In this document: positions 7,959 through 15,199 of the stretch, one piece after another
Layout: every line of letters begins with the position of its first letter
How positions within the stretch are numbered: position 1 is the stretch's first letter
Assembly: GCF_009791395.1 (NCBI RefSeq)
Contig: NZ_WSZK01000030.1
Coordinates: forward strand, 123,192-187,191
Direction of reading: 5' to 3'
Source: Halomarina oriensis
GTDB taxonomy: Archaea > Halobacteriota > Halobacteria > Halobacteriales > Haloarculaceae
DNA: 64,000 nucleotides
Notes under the pieces: model-generated
What the model was told of the DNA's origin: nothing
What the model saw: only the letters and a program-made list of their open reading frames with translations
The model's database searches: none
Made by a program: the position numbers and the translations under genes

Positions 7959-8777
7959 CTACAGTTCGATGCGTTCGACCAGCTGGTCGCCGTCGCCGTG
8001 GCTGTTGATGGCGACGATACGGATGTCGTCCTCGATGAGCGAGTCCTCCAGTTTCGACTTCAGCAGTTCGTCGACCTGGTAGACGCCCGCCGCGTCGGTC
8101 ATCTCGATCTCGACGAGGACGCTCCGGTCGTCTCCCTCCCGTAGCGTCACCTTCCGGATGGCCTGACTCGAGAGGGTGTTGATACCCCGTCCGCCGCGCT
8201 CGTAGGGCATCCGCGAACGCCCGCGTTCCATGTCCAGTCCGTCCGCGACCCGCAGGACGCCCGCCTCACGGGTCAGAGGTTTCTCCTCGGTGTGGTGACA
8301 GAGGACGGCGTGGAGCACCTCGCCTTTCACCCGGACGGCCTCGGCCACGTCGTAGCCGAACTCCGGAAGGATACGGTCGAGCACGTCCGACGCCAGCGGA
8401 ATCGAGTAGTAGCTGTGGTCGTCGCGGTGGACGACGTGACCGATGTCGTGTAACTGGGCCGCCAGCGCGACGATGACGGCCTCGTCGGCCTCGTCGAGAC
8501 CCTGCTGGCGCGCACCGTTGAACTCGACGCCGCCGGCTTTCAGCAGGTCGTAGAGACAGAGCGCACGGTTGCGGACGATGGAGATGTGCTTGCGCCCGTG
8601 GTCGTTGTACCCCTTCCGGTCGACGGGGTTGACGTTCTGTGCGTCGAGATACGTCTGAATCTCGTCGTCGGTGTCGATGAAGCCGAGCACTTCGTTGAGA
8701 CGCTCGTCGGGGAACGCGTGGTCCGCGTCGGGGTCGTAGGTCCGACCCCCGTTGCCACTGTCGCCTTGAGGTTGCAT
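7959..8777 (-). CDS. HD-domain phosphohydrolase
   Basis: A 272-residue acidic soluble protein. It has an HD-superfamily metal site: H at HGRKHISIVRN, then QLHDIGHVVHRDDHS with the paired His-Asp, and a later Asp in RVADGLDMERGR. These suit a metal-dependent phosphohydrolase, most likely acting on a nucleotide or signalling nucleotide, though the substrate is not shown. The start ATG at 8775-8777 is preceded by an ATATATATT stretch near 8817-8825. The gene lies 48 nt after the peroxiredoxin on the same strand, so the two could also be co-transcribed. Confidence 0.85.
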   Translation of the reverse strand: MQPQGDSGNGGRTYDPDADHAFPDERLNEVLGFIDTDDEIQTYLDAQNVNPVDRKGYNDHGRKHISIVRNRALCLYDLLKAGGVEFNGARQQGLDEADEAVIVALAAQLHDIGHVVHRDDHSYYSIPLASDVLDRILPEFGYDVAEAVRVKGEVLHAVLCHHTEEKPLTREAGVLRVADGLDMERGRSRMPYERGGRGINTLSSQAIRKVTLREGDDRSVLVEIEMTDAAGVYQVDELLKSKLEDSLIEDDIRIVAINSHGDGDQLVERIEL

Positions 8778-8825
8778 ACGGCCACCTCCGGTCGTCGGTG
8801 CGAAAACAGCTTCGGAAATATATAT

Positions 8826-9293
8826 TCAGGCGTCCGCCGCGGCCGCCTCCACCTCGTCGTACTCCGGTTCGACGCCGGGGTTCTCGCCGACCCAGGCGTA
8901 GTCGACGACGCCGTCCGCGCCGACGACGAACACCGCCCGTCTGGCGGCGTCCTCGATACCGGCGAACTCGGTCGAGACGTCGTACTGGTGGACGAGTTCA
9001 CGGTTCGCGTCGCTGATGAGCGGGAAGTTCAGGTCGAGTTCGTCGTGGAACGCGTTGAGTGCGAACGGGAGGTCGGTACTGATGCCGTAGACGCTCGCGT
9101 CCGAGGCTCGGAACTCGTCCAACCGGTCTCTGAACGTCGCCATCTCGTGGGAACAGACGCTGGTGAACGCGCCGGGGAAGAACGCGAGAACGACCGGTCC
9201 GTCCTCGAGTGCGTCCGACAGCGTGAACGATTCGACGTCCTCGCCGGTTGCGAGCGGTGCCGTGAACTCCGGGGCGGTGTCTCCGACCTGCAT
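8826..9293 (-). CDS. Peroxiredoxin (AhpE/Bcp type, single Cys)
   Basis: A 155-residue thioredoxin-fold peroxidase that reduces peroxides. The peroxidatic motif PGAFTSVC (P40, T44, C47) is intact. No second cysteine is present, so resolution must use an external thiol, as in 1-Cys peroxiredoxins. Start chosen at ATG 9291-9293 (MQVGDTAPEF), the family N-terminus, four codons inside the longest frame. A TATA box (TATATCC on the minus strand, near 9320) lies about 28 nt upstream. It is divergent from tatA. Confidence 0.9.
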   Translation of the reverse strand: MQVGDTAPEFTAPLATGEDVESFTLSDALEDGPVVLAFFPGAFTSVCSHEMATFRDRLDEFRASDASVYGISTDLPFALNAFHDELDLNFPLISDANRELVHQYDVSTEFAGIEDAARRAVFVVGADGVVDYAWVGENPGVEPEYDEVEAAAADA

Positions 9294-9317
9294 CGACTGG
9301 AGCAACGGTCGTCGAAC

Positions 9318-9356
9318 GGATATACCCGTCCCTACGGGTTAGCAAAAGGCCTATAG
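9318..9356. promoter_or_regulatory. Divergent TATA elements, peroxiredoxin and tatA
   Basis: Minus-strand GGTATATCC (9318-9326) stands about 28 nt before the peroxiredoxin ATG. Plus-strand CCTATAG (9350-9356) stands about 30 nt before the tatA ATG at 9383. Both spacings fit leaderless transcription. Confidence 0.55.
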
Positions 9357-9382
9357 TCGGGAGTTGGTAAGTGACGATAGAC

Positions 9383-9670
9383 ATGGCAACCCTGGTACCG
9401 CTGTTCCCGGGCATCCCCGGCGGCATCGAAGTGTTCGTCGTGCTGCTCATCATCGTCCTACTGTTCGGTGCGAACAAGCTCCCGAAGCTGGCACGCTCGT
9501 CGGGACAGGCGATGGGCGAGTTCAAGAAGGGGCGCGAGGAAGTCGAGCAGGAACTCGCCGAGATGCAGGGACAGGGCGCGGAGGAGGCCGAGTCGTCGGA
9601 GCCGACCACGACCGAGACGACGCCGTCCACGGCGACCGAGGAGACCGTCGAGACCGAGAAGCAGAACTGA
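9383..9670 (+). CDS. tatA: Sec-independent translocase TatA/E
   Basis: A 95-residue protein with a single N-terminal membrane helix (about residues 8-28), the FGANKLPKLARSSGQAMGEFKKG hinge and amphipathic helix region characteristic of TatA, and an acidic, Thr/Glu-rich C-terminal tail. In haloarchaea the twin-arginine route exports most secreted proteins. TatC is not in this window. I chose ATG 9383 over a GTG four codons earlier because the hydrophobic helix and TATA spacing fit it better. Confidence 0.92.
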   Translation: MATLVPLFPGIPGGIEVFVVLLIIVLLFGANKLPKLARSSGQAMGEFKKGREEVEQELAEMQGQGAEEAESSEPTTTETTPSTATEETVETEKQN

Positions 9671-9701
9671 TTTTCTCGTCGCCCGACTCGGGGATGACGC
9701 A

Positions 9702-9774
9702 GGGCGTGTGGCCTAGCGGATAGGGCGAGAGGTTCCTAACCTCTAGACCGCGGGTTCGAATCCCGTCACGCCCG
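9702..9774 (+). tRNA. tRNA-Arg (anticodon CCU)
   Basis: A 73-nt cloverleaf. GGGCGTG pairs with CACGCCC, discriminator G. The anticodon stem AGAGG/CCTCT has loop TTCCTAA and anticodon CCT. The T arm is GCGGG-TTCGAAT-CCCGT. It has no intron and no encoded CCA. A diverged copy of the last 21 nt occurs at 9939-9959. Confidence 0.95.
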
Positions 9775-9810
9775 CTTCGGCTTCGCTTCGCTCAGCCTCG
9801 CGGCCGTGGC

Positions 9811-9859
9811 TGACTCCCACTCACTCGCTTCGCTCGTTCGCGGGAGTCCCCAAACGCCC
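9811..9859 (+). repeat. 49-bp repeat, copy A
   Basis: Begins TGACTCCCACTCACT and ends CCCCAAACGCCC. It matches copy B at 9993-10041 apart from a few substitutions. It contains an internal inverted repeat GACTCCC/GGGAGTC around CGCTTCGCTCG-type sequence. It lies 36 nt after tRNA-Arg. Confidence 0.7.
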
Positions 9860-9938
9860 ACTGTCGTGCCAACGAAGCGAGACCAACAGCGACGCGTGCG
9901 GGTTCGACGCAGGGAACGACCGGATGCGAGCGACTGAA

Positions 9939-9959
9939 GTTCGACTCCCGCCACGCCCG
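9939..9959 (+). repeat. Diverged copy of the tRNA-Arg 3' end
   Basis: GTTCGACTCCCGCCACGCCCG differs from the tRNA-Arg 3' end (9754-9774) at only two positions. It sits 33 nt before copy B of the 49-bp repeat, just as the real tRNA end sits 36 nt before copy A. The whole unit of about 185 bp therefore appears duplicated. Confidence 0.65.
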
Positions 9960-9992
9960 TCTCCTTCACTGCGCTCAGTCGACGAGCCTGCC

Positions 9993-10041
9993 TGACTCCC
10001 ACTCACTGGCTCCGCTCGTTCGCGGGAGCCCCCAAACGCCC
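9993..10041 (+). repeat. 49-bp repeat, copy B
   Basis: Second copy of the 49-bp element at 9811-9859, including the GACTCCC/GGGAG dyad. The rest of the gap up to 10229 has no gene I can support. Confidence 0.7.
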
Positions 10042-10229
10042 TCGAACTGGCCGGCGACTGGTTGGTCTGCTCGTCGCCGGATGGAGTGGCCAGCTATCGA
10101 CGTGGACGGCCCGCACCGTGTTGCGGTGATGCAGTCGGACGGCGTAGCCGGACACCGAGGTACTCCGGCCGGTTTACAGCGGCGGCCACGGTGTGGTGAT
10201 GGTGGTGGCCCGAAGAGACGACTGTCGAC

Positions 10230-11249
10230 CTACTCGACGGCCAGCGCCGGGAACAGGTCGTCGACGGCGGACTCGTCGTCGGCCGCGTCGGTCAGTTCGT
10301 ACTCCCGTGATGAGGTCTCGGTCACGGTGAGCAGGCCGCCCTCGGCGAGGTGGTCGAGGTGGGCGGAGGCCTCGCCGGGGCCGTGGAGGATGTGAATCGA
10401 CGAGAGGCCGCCGAAGAGGCGGGCGCTGACGGTCCAGGCGTCCGCGGGGCCGTGATCACGTAGGGCGGCGAGGACGCGGCCGGTCCGCTCGCGGTGGTGG
10501 ACGGCGATGTCGCGGGCGCGGCCGGTGGGGTCGACGATGGGGCCACGGTGGCCGGGCCAGGCACGGGCGTACCCACCCTCGGCGATGCGGGTGAGCGTGT
10601 CGAGGTACTCGGCGAGTGGTCGTTCGACGCGCACGTCCGCGCCGCCGACGTTCGGGGTGTAGTACGGGAGCAGCGCGTCCCCGGAGAAGAGGTCCCGGCC
10701 GCTCCCGGAGAGACCCACGTAGTCGCTGGCGCACGCGAACCCACAGAGACCGGCACTGTGTCCGGGGAGGTGGACCGCTTCCAGCGTCCGGTCGCCGGCC
10801 GCGAACGCCTCGCCGCTCTCGAACGGCGTCACCTCGGGGGCGCTCCCCTCGATCCCGTCGCTCCCGTCGAGGACCCCGAGCAGTTCCGACTGGGCGTCCT
10901 CGGGCATCCCCCAACGGTCGAGTGCCGCCCGTTGGCGCTCCTCCATCGCGGTCCGTGCGTCGGCGTCCTGTGCGACGAGCGGTGCGTCGGCCTCGTGGAC
11001 CCGGACGACGGCGTCGCTCTCCTCCTGGACCGCGCCGGCGAGGCCGACGTGGTCGGCGTGGAAGTGCGTGAGGAGCAACTGGTCGACGTCTGTGAACTCG
11101 TAGCCCGCGTCGGCGAGGCCGTCACGCAGTCCCTGCTCGGTGTCGGGCGTGGCGATACCGGTGTCGACGAGCGTCGTCACCTCCCCCTCCAGGAGGTAGG
11201 CGTTGTTCAGACCCTCGAAGGCGCGGTTGCCGAGGCTGATCGCCTTCAT
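10230..11249 (-). CDS. Metallo-beta-lactamase fold hydrolase
   Basis: A 339-residue MBL-superfamily protein. The metal motif HFHADH is at residues 62-67, with a second His in VHLPGHSAGLC, an Asp in LFSGDALL and a His in AWPGHRGPI: the set needed for a binuclear zinc site. The last 80 residues form a winged-helix-like domain, as in the glyoxalase-II-like/LACTB2 group. The substrate is unknown, probably a thioester or lactone. The ATG overlaps the stop of the upstream MoaD-like gene (ATGA, 11246-11249), so the pair is translationally coupled. Confidence 0.88.
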   Translation of the reverse strand: MKAISLGNRAFEGLNNAYLLEGEVTTLVDTGIATPDTEQGLRDGLADAGYEFTDVDQLLLTHFHADHVGLAGAVQEESDAVVRVHEADAPLVAQDADARTAMEERQRAALDRWGMPEDAQSELLGVLDGSDGIEGSAPEVTPFESGEAFAAGDRTLEAVHLPGHSAGLCGFACASDYVGLSGSGRDLFSGDALLPYYTPNVGGADVRVERPLAEYLDTLTRIAEGGYARAWPGHRGPIVDPTGRARDIAVHHRERTGRVLAALRDHGPADAWTVSARLFGGLSSIHILHGPGEASAHLDHLAEGGLLTVTETSSREYELTDAADDESAVDDLFPALAVE

Positions 11250-11554
11250 CGGGCCCCCTCCGTCGACGAGGCACCGTCACGACCGCCGGCCACCGCCGGT
11301 GCCGCGCCGACCGTCTCGCCGCCAGCGAGCGAACGGCCGCCCTCGGTGCGTTCCCCGTCGACGAGTACGGAGACGTGTGGTCTGAGTCGCCCCTCGCCGT
11401 CGAACAGGAGCGGCCCGAGCGACGGGTACTCCCCGGTCAGCGTCCGGAGTGCTTCGGTGACGGTCGCTCCCTCGGGGACCGTTCGGGTGAGCGTTCGCTC
11501 GCCGACGGCGTCGCGGAGGGTCGCGTAGAACTCGAATTCGACCTCGACCTGCAT
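11246..11554 (-). CDS. MoaD/ThiS/SAMP-like beta-grasp protein with C-terminal extension
   Basis: A 102-residue ubiquitin-fold protein. The N-terminus VEVEFEFYATLRDAVGER and the late GETVGAAPAVAGG match MoaD and haloarchaeal SAMP proteins, which are adenylated at a terminal Gly-Gly to donate sulfur or to be conjugated to lysines. Here Gly90-Gly91 is followed by eleven more residues (RDGASSTEGAR), so it could not be activated as made. Either the tail is removed, or the protein is not a carrier. The frame is clean and its stop overlaps the MBL start. A TATA element (GTTTATAC, 11577-11584) lies about 26 nt before the ATG. Confidence 0.8.
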   Translation of the reverse strand: MQVEVEFEFYATLRDAVGERTLTRTVPEGATVTEALRTLTGEYPSLGPLLFDGEGRLRPHVSVLVDGERTEGGRSLAGGETVGAAPAVAGGRDGASSTEGAR

Positions 11555-11576
11555 GCACTCGCTCGCCGCGCGAAGC

Positions 11577-11606
11577 GTATAAACCCCGCCACAATCGCCT
11601 TATCCT
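11577..11606. promoter_or_regulatory. Divergent TATA elements, MoaD-like and dehalogenase genes
   Basis: GTTTATAC on the minus strand (11577-11584) is centred about 27 nt before the MoaD-like ATG. On the plus strand GCCTTATCC (11598-11606) is about 24 nt before the dehalogenase ATG at 11626. Confidence 0.5.
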
Positions 11607-11625
11607 GCCGCGCCGACGGGCCGCC

Positions 11626-12519
11626 ATGGGACGAACGCACACCCCCGAGGAACGGTTCGAGGGACTGCCGGACTGGGACTACGACCTGCACGGCGTCACC
11701 GTGGGCGACGACCTTCAGATGGCCTACGTCGACGAGGGTGACGAAGACGCCGAGGAGACGTTCCTCTGTCTCCACGGCGAACCGACCTGGGGCTACCTGT
11801 ACCGGAAGATGATTCCGACGCTCGCCGAACGCGGGCGGGTGGTCGTCCCCGACTTCGTCGGGTTCGGCCGCTCGGAGAAGCTGACCGACCGCGAGGAGTA
11901 CAGCTTCGCGCTCCACTACGAGACGCTCGCGGACTTCGTCGAGACGCTCGACCTGCAGAACGTCACCCTCGTCTGCCAGGACTGGGGCGGTATCATCGGA
12001 CTGACGTACGCCGCCCACCAGCCCGACCGGTTCGCGCGACTCGTGGCGATGAACACGTTCGTCCCCACCTACGAGACGGAGATGGCCGAGGAGTGGCACG
12101 ACTTCCGGAACTTCGTCGAGCGCGTCGAGGAGTTGCCCATCGGGATGCTCGTCCAGAACGCGACGGCGACTGAACTCACCGACGAGGAACTGGCCGCCTA
12201 CGAGGCACCGTACCCCAACGAGGCGTCGAAGGCGGGCGCGTACGCGTGGCCCGACATGGTCCCACGCACGGACGGTGGGGATGGCGGCGAGATGACCGAG
12301 AAGGCCCGCGAGGAGCTGAAGTCGTGGGAGAAACCGGCGTTCGTCCTGTTCGCCGACTCGGACCCCATCACGAGGCCCGCACGCGACCCGCTCCGGGGAC
12401 TCATCGCCACTGCCGACGAGCAACCCGACGTCTGGGTCGAGGGCGCGATGCACTTCCTCCAGGAGGACGCCGGCGAGGACATCGCCGAGGAGATACTGGC
12501 GTTCGTCGACCGGACCTGA
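11626..12519 (+). CDS. Haloalkane dehalogenase-like alpha/beta hydrolase
   Basis: A 297-residue alpha/beta hydrolase. The nucleophile elbow is VCQDWGG with Asp119 (not Ser), followed by Trp120, and the oxyanion motif is HGEPTW at 50-55. The candidate acid is in FADSDPI and the catalytic His in EGAMHFLQED. Asp at the elbow plus the adjacent Trp and HGEPTW are the hallmarks of haloalkane dehalogenases, which hydrolyse C-halogen bonds via an alkyl-enzyme ester. The true substrate is unproven, and relatives include enzymes with epoxide hydrolase or unknown activity. It is monocistronic. Confidence 0.85.
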   Translation: MGRTHTPEERFEGLPDWDYDLHGVTVGDDLQMAYVDEGDEDAEETFLCLHGEPTWGYLYRKMIPTLAERGRVVVPDFVGFGRSEKLTDREEYSFALHYETLADFVETLDLQNVTLVCQDWGGIIGLTYAAHQPDRFARLVAMNTFVPTYETEMAEEWHDFRNFVERVEELPIGMLVQNATATELTDEELAAYEAPYPNEASKAGAYAWPDMVPRTDGGDGGEMTEKAREELKSWEKPAFVLFADSDPITRPARDPLRGLIATADEQPDVWVEGAMHFLQEDAGEDIAEEILAFVDRT

Positions 12520-12589
12520 ACCGGGTGGTTCGGGGGACGGTCACACGAACCCGAACGCGTACGACCGGACGCTCGTCACGACCGGACGC

Positions 12590-12810
12590 ATGGAGCGAAT
12601 CCTCGCTCGCATCGGCATCGGTGCCGCTACGGTCGATCCCTCCTCCCCACCACCCAGTTGACGCGGGGTGATGCCGTCGACGCCCAGGTCGAGATGCACG
12701 GCGGGTCGACCGACCTGGACATCGACGTCGTCTACTTCGCCCTCAAGACACGCTACCGTGACGAGGAGGGCGACCGGAGGACGACGCTCGCCCGAAAGCG
12801 CGTCGCTCGA
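12590..12810 (+). pseudogene. Remnant of a Spo0M-family gene
   Basis: An ATG at 12590 opens a frame reading MERILARIGIGAATVD, the conserved start of haloarchaeal Spo0M (arrestin-fold, sporulation-control family) proteins. A one-base deletion near 12632-12638 then breaks it. In the next frame the family sequence continues (TRGDAVDAQVEMHGGSTD, then VVYFALKTRYRDEEG) until about 12810, where similarity ends. The C-terminal two thirds are missing. The deletion could be a read error, but the truncation cannot be explained that way. From 12811 to 13121 I see no supported gene. Confidence 0.65.
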
Positions 12811-13121
12811 AGACGAGCGACGGCGAGAAACGGTGTGCGGGCGAGCGCAACCTCCGCCCACGACGGCGGTGACGCGAACACGCGTCCGGACGCACTCGCC
12901 GAACGCAACCACCGTGAACACTCGTTCGGTGCCGCGTGAGTGGAGCACTGTACGAGTGCGTTCGTCGCCACTCGGGGGACGGCTATCAGTGTTACTCTCA
13001 CCACCGGTCACTCCTGTCGGGCGGTGAAGGGCTATGTGACCCACACCCGTCCTCGGAGTATGTCACGAGCGGTCGGCCCGTCGACACCGGTCCACGACGA
13101 ACCCCACCGTGGTGGTCGCAG

Positions 13122-14660
13122 ATGACGGTCCTCGTCCTCGGCGACCAGTTGACCCGCCGGCACGGGCCGCTGAGCGAGGGGTCGCCGGACGTGCTGATGG
13201 TCGAGGCGACGGCCTTCGCCACCCGCCACGCCTACCACCCGCACAAACTCACGCTGGTGTTCTCGGCGATGCGCCACTTCCGCGACGAGTTGCGCGATAC
13301 GGGCCACAGCGTCGACTACCGACAGACGGAGACGTTCGCCGAAGGTGTCGAGACACACCTCGCGGACCACCCCGGCGACGAACTGGTCGTGATGGACCCA
13401 CCGAGCCACCGTGGAGCGGAGCGTCTCCACGACGTCGTCGAGAGCGCCGGTGGCAGCCTCGACGTCGTCCAGAACGACCTGTTTCTCGTCACGCCCGCGG
13501 CGTTCGACGACTGGTTCGACGGGGAGTCCGGCGACAGCGACTACACACACGAGGAGTTCTACCGCTGGCAGCGCCGCGAGACGGGCTACCTGATGGACGG
13601 CGACGACCCCGAGGGTGGTGAGTGGAACCTCGACGACCAGAACCAGGAGTCAGCGGACCCCGAACGGGCGTTCCCCGACCCGCCGCGCTACGACCCCGAC
13701 GAGACGACCCGGGAGGTGCTCGACTGGGTCGAGGACACCTTCGACGGCAGCTACGACACCGACGAGAAGGGTGGTGCGTGGGCCGACCCCGAACCGTTCT
13801 GCTGGCCGGTCACCCGCGAGCAGGCACTCGACGCGCTGGCGGACTTCTGCGAACACCGCCTCGCGGGGTTCGGCCCGTATCAGGACGCCATGCTCGACGG
13901 CGAGTGGTCGCTCGACCACCTCCTGCTCTCGCCGGCTATCAACCTCGGTCTGCTCCATCCCCGCGAGGTGGTCGAACGCGCCATCGAGACCTCCCGCGGG
14001 CGTGACGACGTCCCGCTCAACAGCATCGAGGGGTTCGTCCGCCAACTCGTCGGCTGGCGGGAGTTCATGCGCCAGACGTACCGCCGGGAGATGCCCGAAC
14101 TGGCGACGGCCAACCTGCTCGACGCGCCCCACGACCTGCCCGAGTTCTACTGGACCGGTGAGACCGACATGCACTGTCTCTCGGACGTGGTCGAGAGCGT
14201 TCGGAAACGCGGCTACACCCACCACATCCCGCGACTGATGCTCCTGTCGAACTTCGCGCTCACCTACGGCGTCGAACCCACCCGGATAAACGAGTGGTTC
14301 CACGCCGCCTACGTCGACGCGTTCCACTGGGTGACGACGCCGAACGTAATCGGGATGGGGGTGTTCGGCACGGACGTGCTCACCACCAAACCGTACGCCG
14401 CCTCCGCGAACTACATCGACGGGATGAGCGACTACTGCTCGGGGTGCGAGTACGCGAAGACGAAGACGACCGGCGAGAACGCCTGTCCGTTCAACGCGCT
14501 GTACTGGGACTTCCTCGGGCGGCACGAAGAGAGCCTGCGAAGCAACGACCGCATCGGCCCGGTCTACGGCCACTGGGACCGCAAGGACGACGAGGAGCGC
14601 GAGGAAATCCACGACCGGGCCGACGAGATTCGAACGCTGGCCGAGTCGGGTGACCTGTGA
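13122..14660 (+). CDS. FeS-type cryptochrome/photolyase (PhrB/CryPro family)
   Basis: A 512-residue flavoprotein of the iron-sulfur bacterial cryptochrome/photolyase group, whose best-studied members repair (6-4) photoproducts. All four cluster cysteines are present: Cys352 (DMHC), Cys439 and Cys442 (DYCSGC) and Cys455 (NACPF), closely matching the spacing in PhrB. The C-terminal helical domain carries VGWREFMRQTY and the FAD-binding region RLMLLSNFAL. Start ATG 13122 (MTVLVLGDQLT) is the family start, although the frame is open further upstream. It suits a high-light organism. Repair activity versus photoreceptor role is not decided here. Confidence 0.92.
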   Translation: MTVLVLGDQLTRRHGPLSEGSPDVLMVEATAFATRHAYHPHKLTLVFSAMRHFRDELRDTGHSVDYRQTETFAEGVETHLADHPGDELVVMDPPSHRGAERLHDVVESAGGSLDVVQNDLFLVTPAAFDDWFDGESGDSDYTHEEFYRWQRRETGYLMDGDDPEGGEWNLDDQNQESADPERAFPDPPRYDPDETTREVLDWVEDTFDGSYDTDEKGGAWADPEPFCWPVTREQALDALADFCEHRLAGFGPYQDAMLDGEWSLDHLLLSPAINLGLLHPREVVERAIETSRGRDDVPLNSIEGFVRQLVGWREFMRQTYRREMPELATANLLDAPHDLPEFYWTGETDMHCLSDVVESVRKRGYTHHIPRLMLLSNFALTYGVEPTRINEWFHAAYVDAFHWVTTPNVIGMGVFGTDVLTTKPYAASANYIDGMSDYCSGCEYAKTKTTGENACPFNALYWDFLGRHEESLRSNDRIGPVYGHWDRKDDEEREEIHDRADEIRTLAESGDL

Positions 14661-14697
14661 GTGGTAAGGCGATGCACGTCGTTACTTTAAGCCTTCA

Positions 14698-14709
14698 CGA
14701 TTCGAATCG
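14698..14709. repeat. 12-bp palindrome between convergent genes
   Basis: CGATTCGAATCG lies 38 nt after the photolyase stop and 49 nt before the end of the oppositely oriented small gene, next to a CTTTAAG. It could be a termination or binding site. Function unknown. Confidence 0.3.
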
Positions 14710-14757
14710 GCTGTTAGACAGAGAGCGTGGGTCTCACAGCGGAGGTATGGGGTATCC

Positions 14758-14994
14758 TCATCTCCTTTCCGAGCGGATATCGACGTGATGGACGGCCTCC
14801 GGTGAGAGAAGTCGGTCTGTCGGAAGCTCAATCCACCCGTCAGCACGCATCCGAACCGGACCTTCGTGCAGGACGATTTCGCCTTCTCGGTCGCCGTACA
14901 CCACGACATCACTGTACTGGTGTTCGAAGATCTCGCTGAACGTGTCTCTGACAGCATCTAGTATCGGATTCGTTGAGGGAACCGTAGGGGCCAT
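14758..14994 (-). CDS. Small uncharacterised protein
   Basis: A 78-residue protein starting MAPTVPSTNPILD and ending HVDIRSERR, with a central EFVVY-like strand pattern (SDVVVYGDREGEIVLHEGPV) suggesting a small beta-rich fold. I do not recognise it. Its DNA and that of the surrounding 14.66-15.06 kb is visibly less GC-rich than neighbouring genes. The start is the ATG at 14992-14994. The longer frame upstream reads as hydrophobic noise through the intergenic region. Confidence 0.55.
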   Translation of the reverse strand: MAPTVPSTNPILDAVRDTFSEIFEHQYSDVVVYGDREGEIVLHEGPVRMRADGWIELPTDRLLSPEAVHHVDIRSERR

Positions 14995-15130
14995 ACGACA
15001 CAGTATGTGTAGGGAAACAAAGGTGTGGTGCAGCCCTAACTGATACACACGCGGCACGCGTCTAACAATACCGGCAACCTGTGCAGCCAGCCACGTAGCG
15101 GCGAGCACTACTCCGAAACCCAGTCCGTCA

Positions 15131-15179
15131 CACACGCTCGGTGGCGGCAAGCGTGTGGGTTTCGCCCGCCCCCTTTAGG
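15131..15179 (+). promoter_or_regulatory. Inverted repeat and TATA before the aldehyde dehydrogenase
   Basis: A perfect 8-bp inverted repeat CACACGCT (15131-15138) / AGCGTGTG (15150-15157), spacer 11 nt, stands just upstream of a TATA-like CTTTAGG (15173-15179). The latter is about 24 nt before the ATG. The position suits an operator upstream of a leaderless promoter. Confidence 0.45.
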
Positions 15180-15199
15180 CTCCAACCCCTACCACAGAT

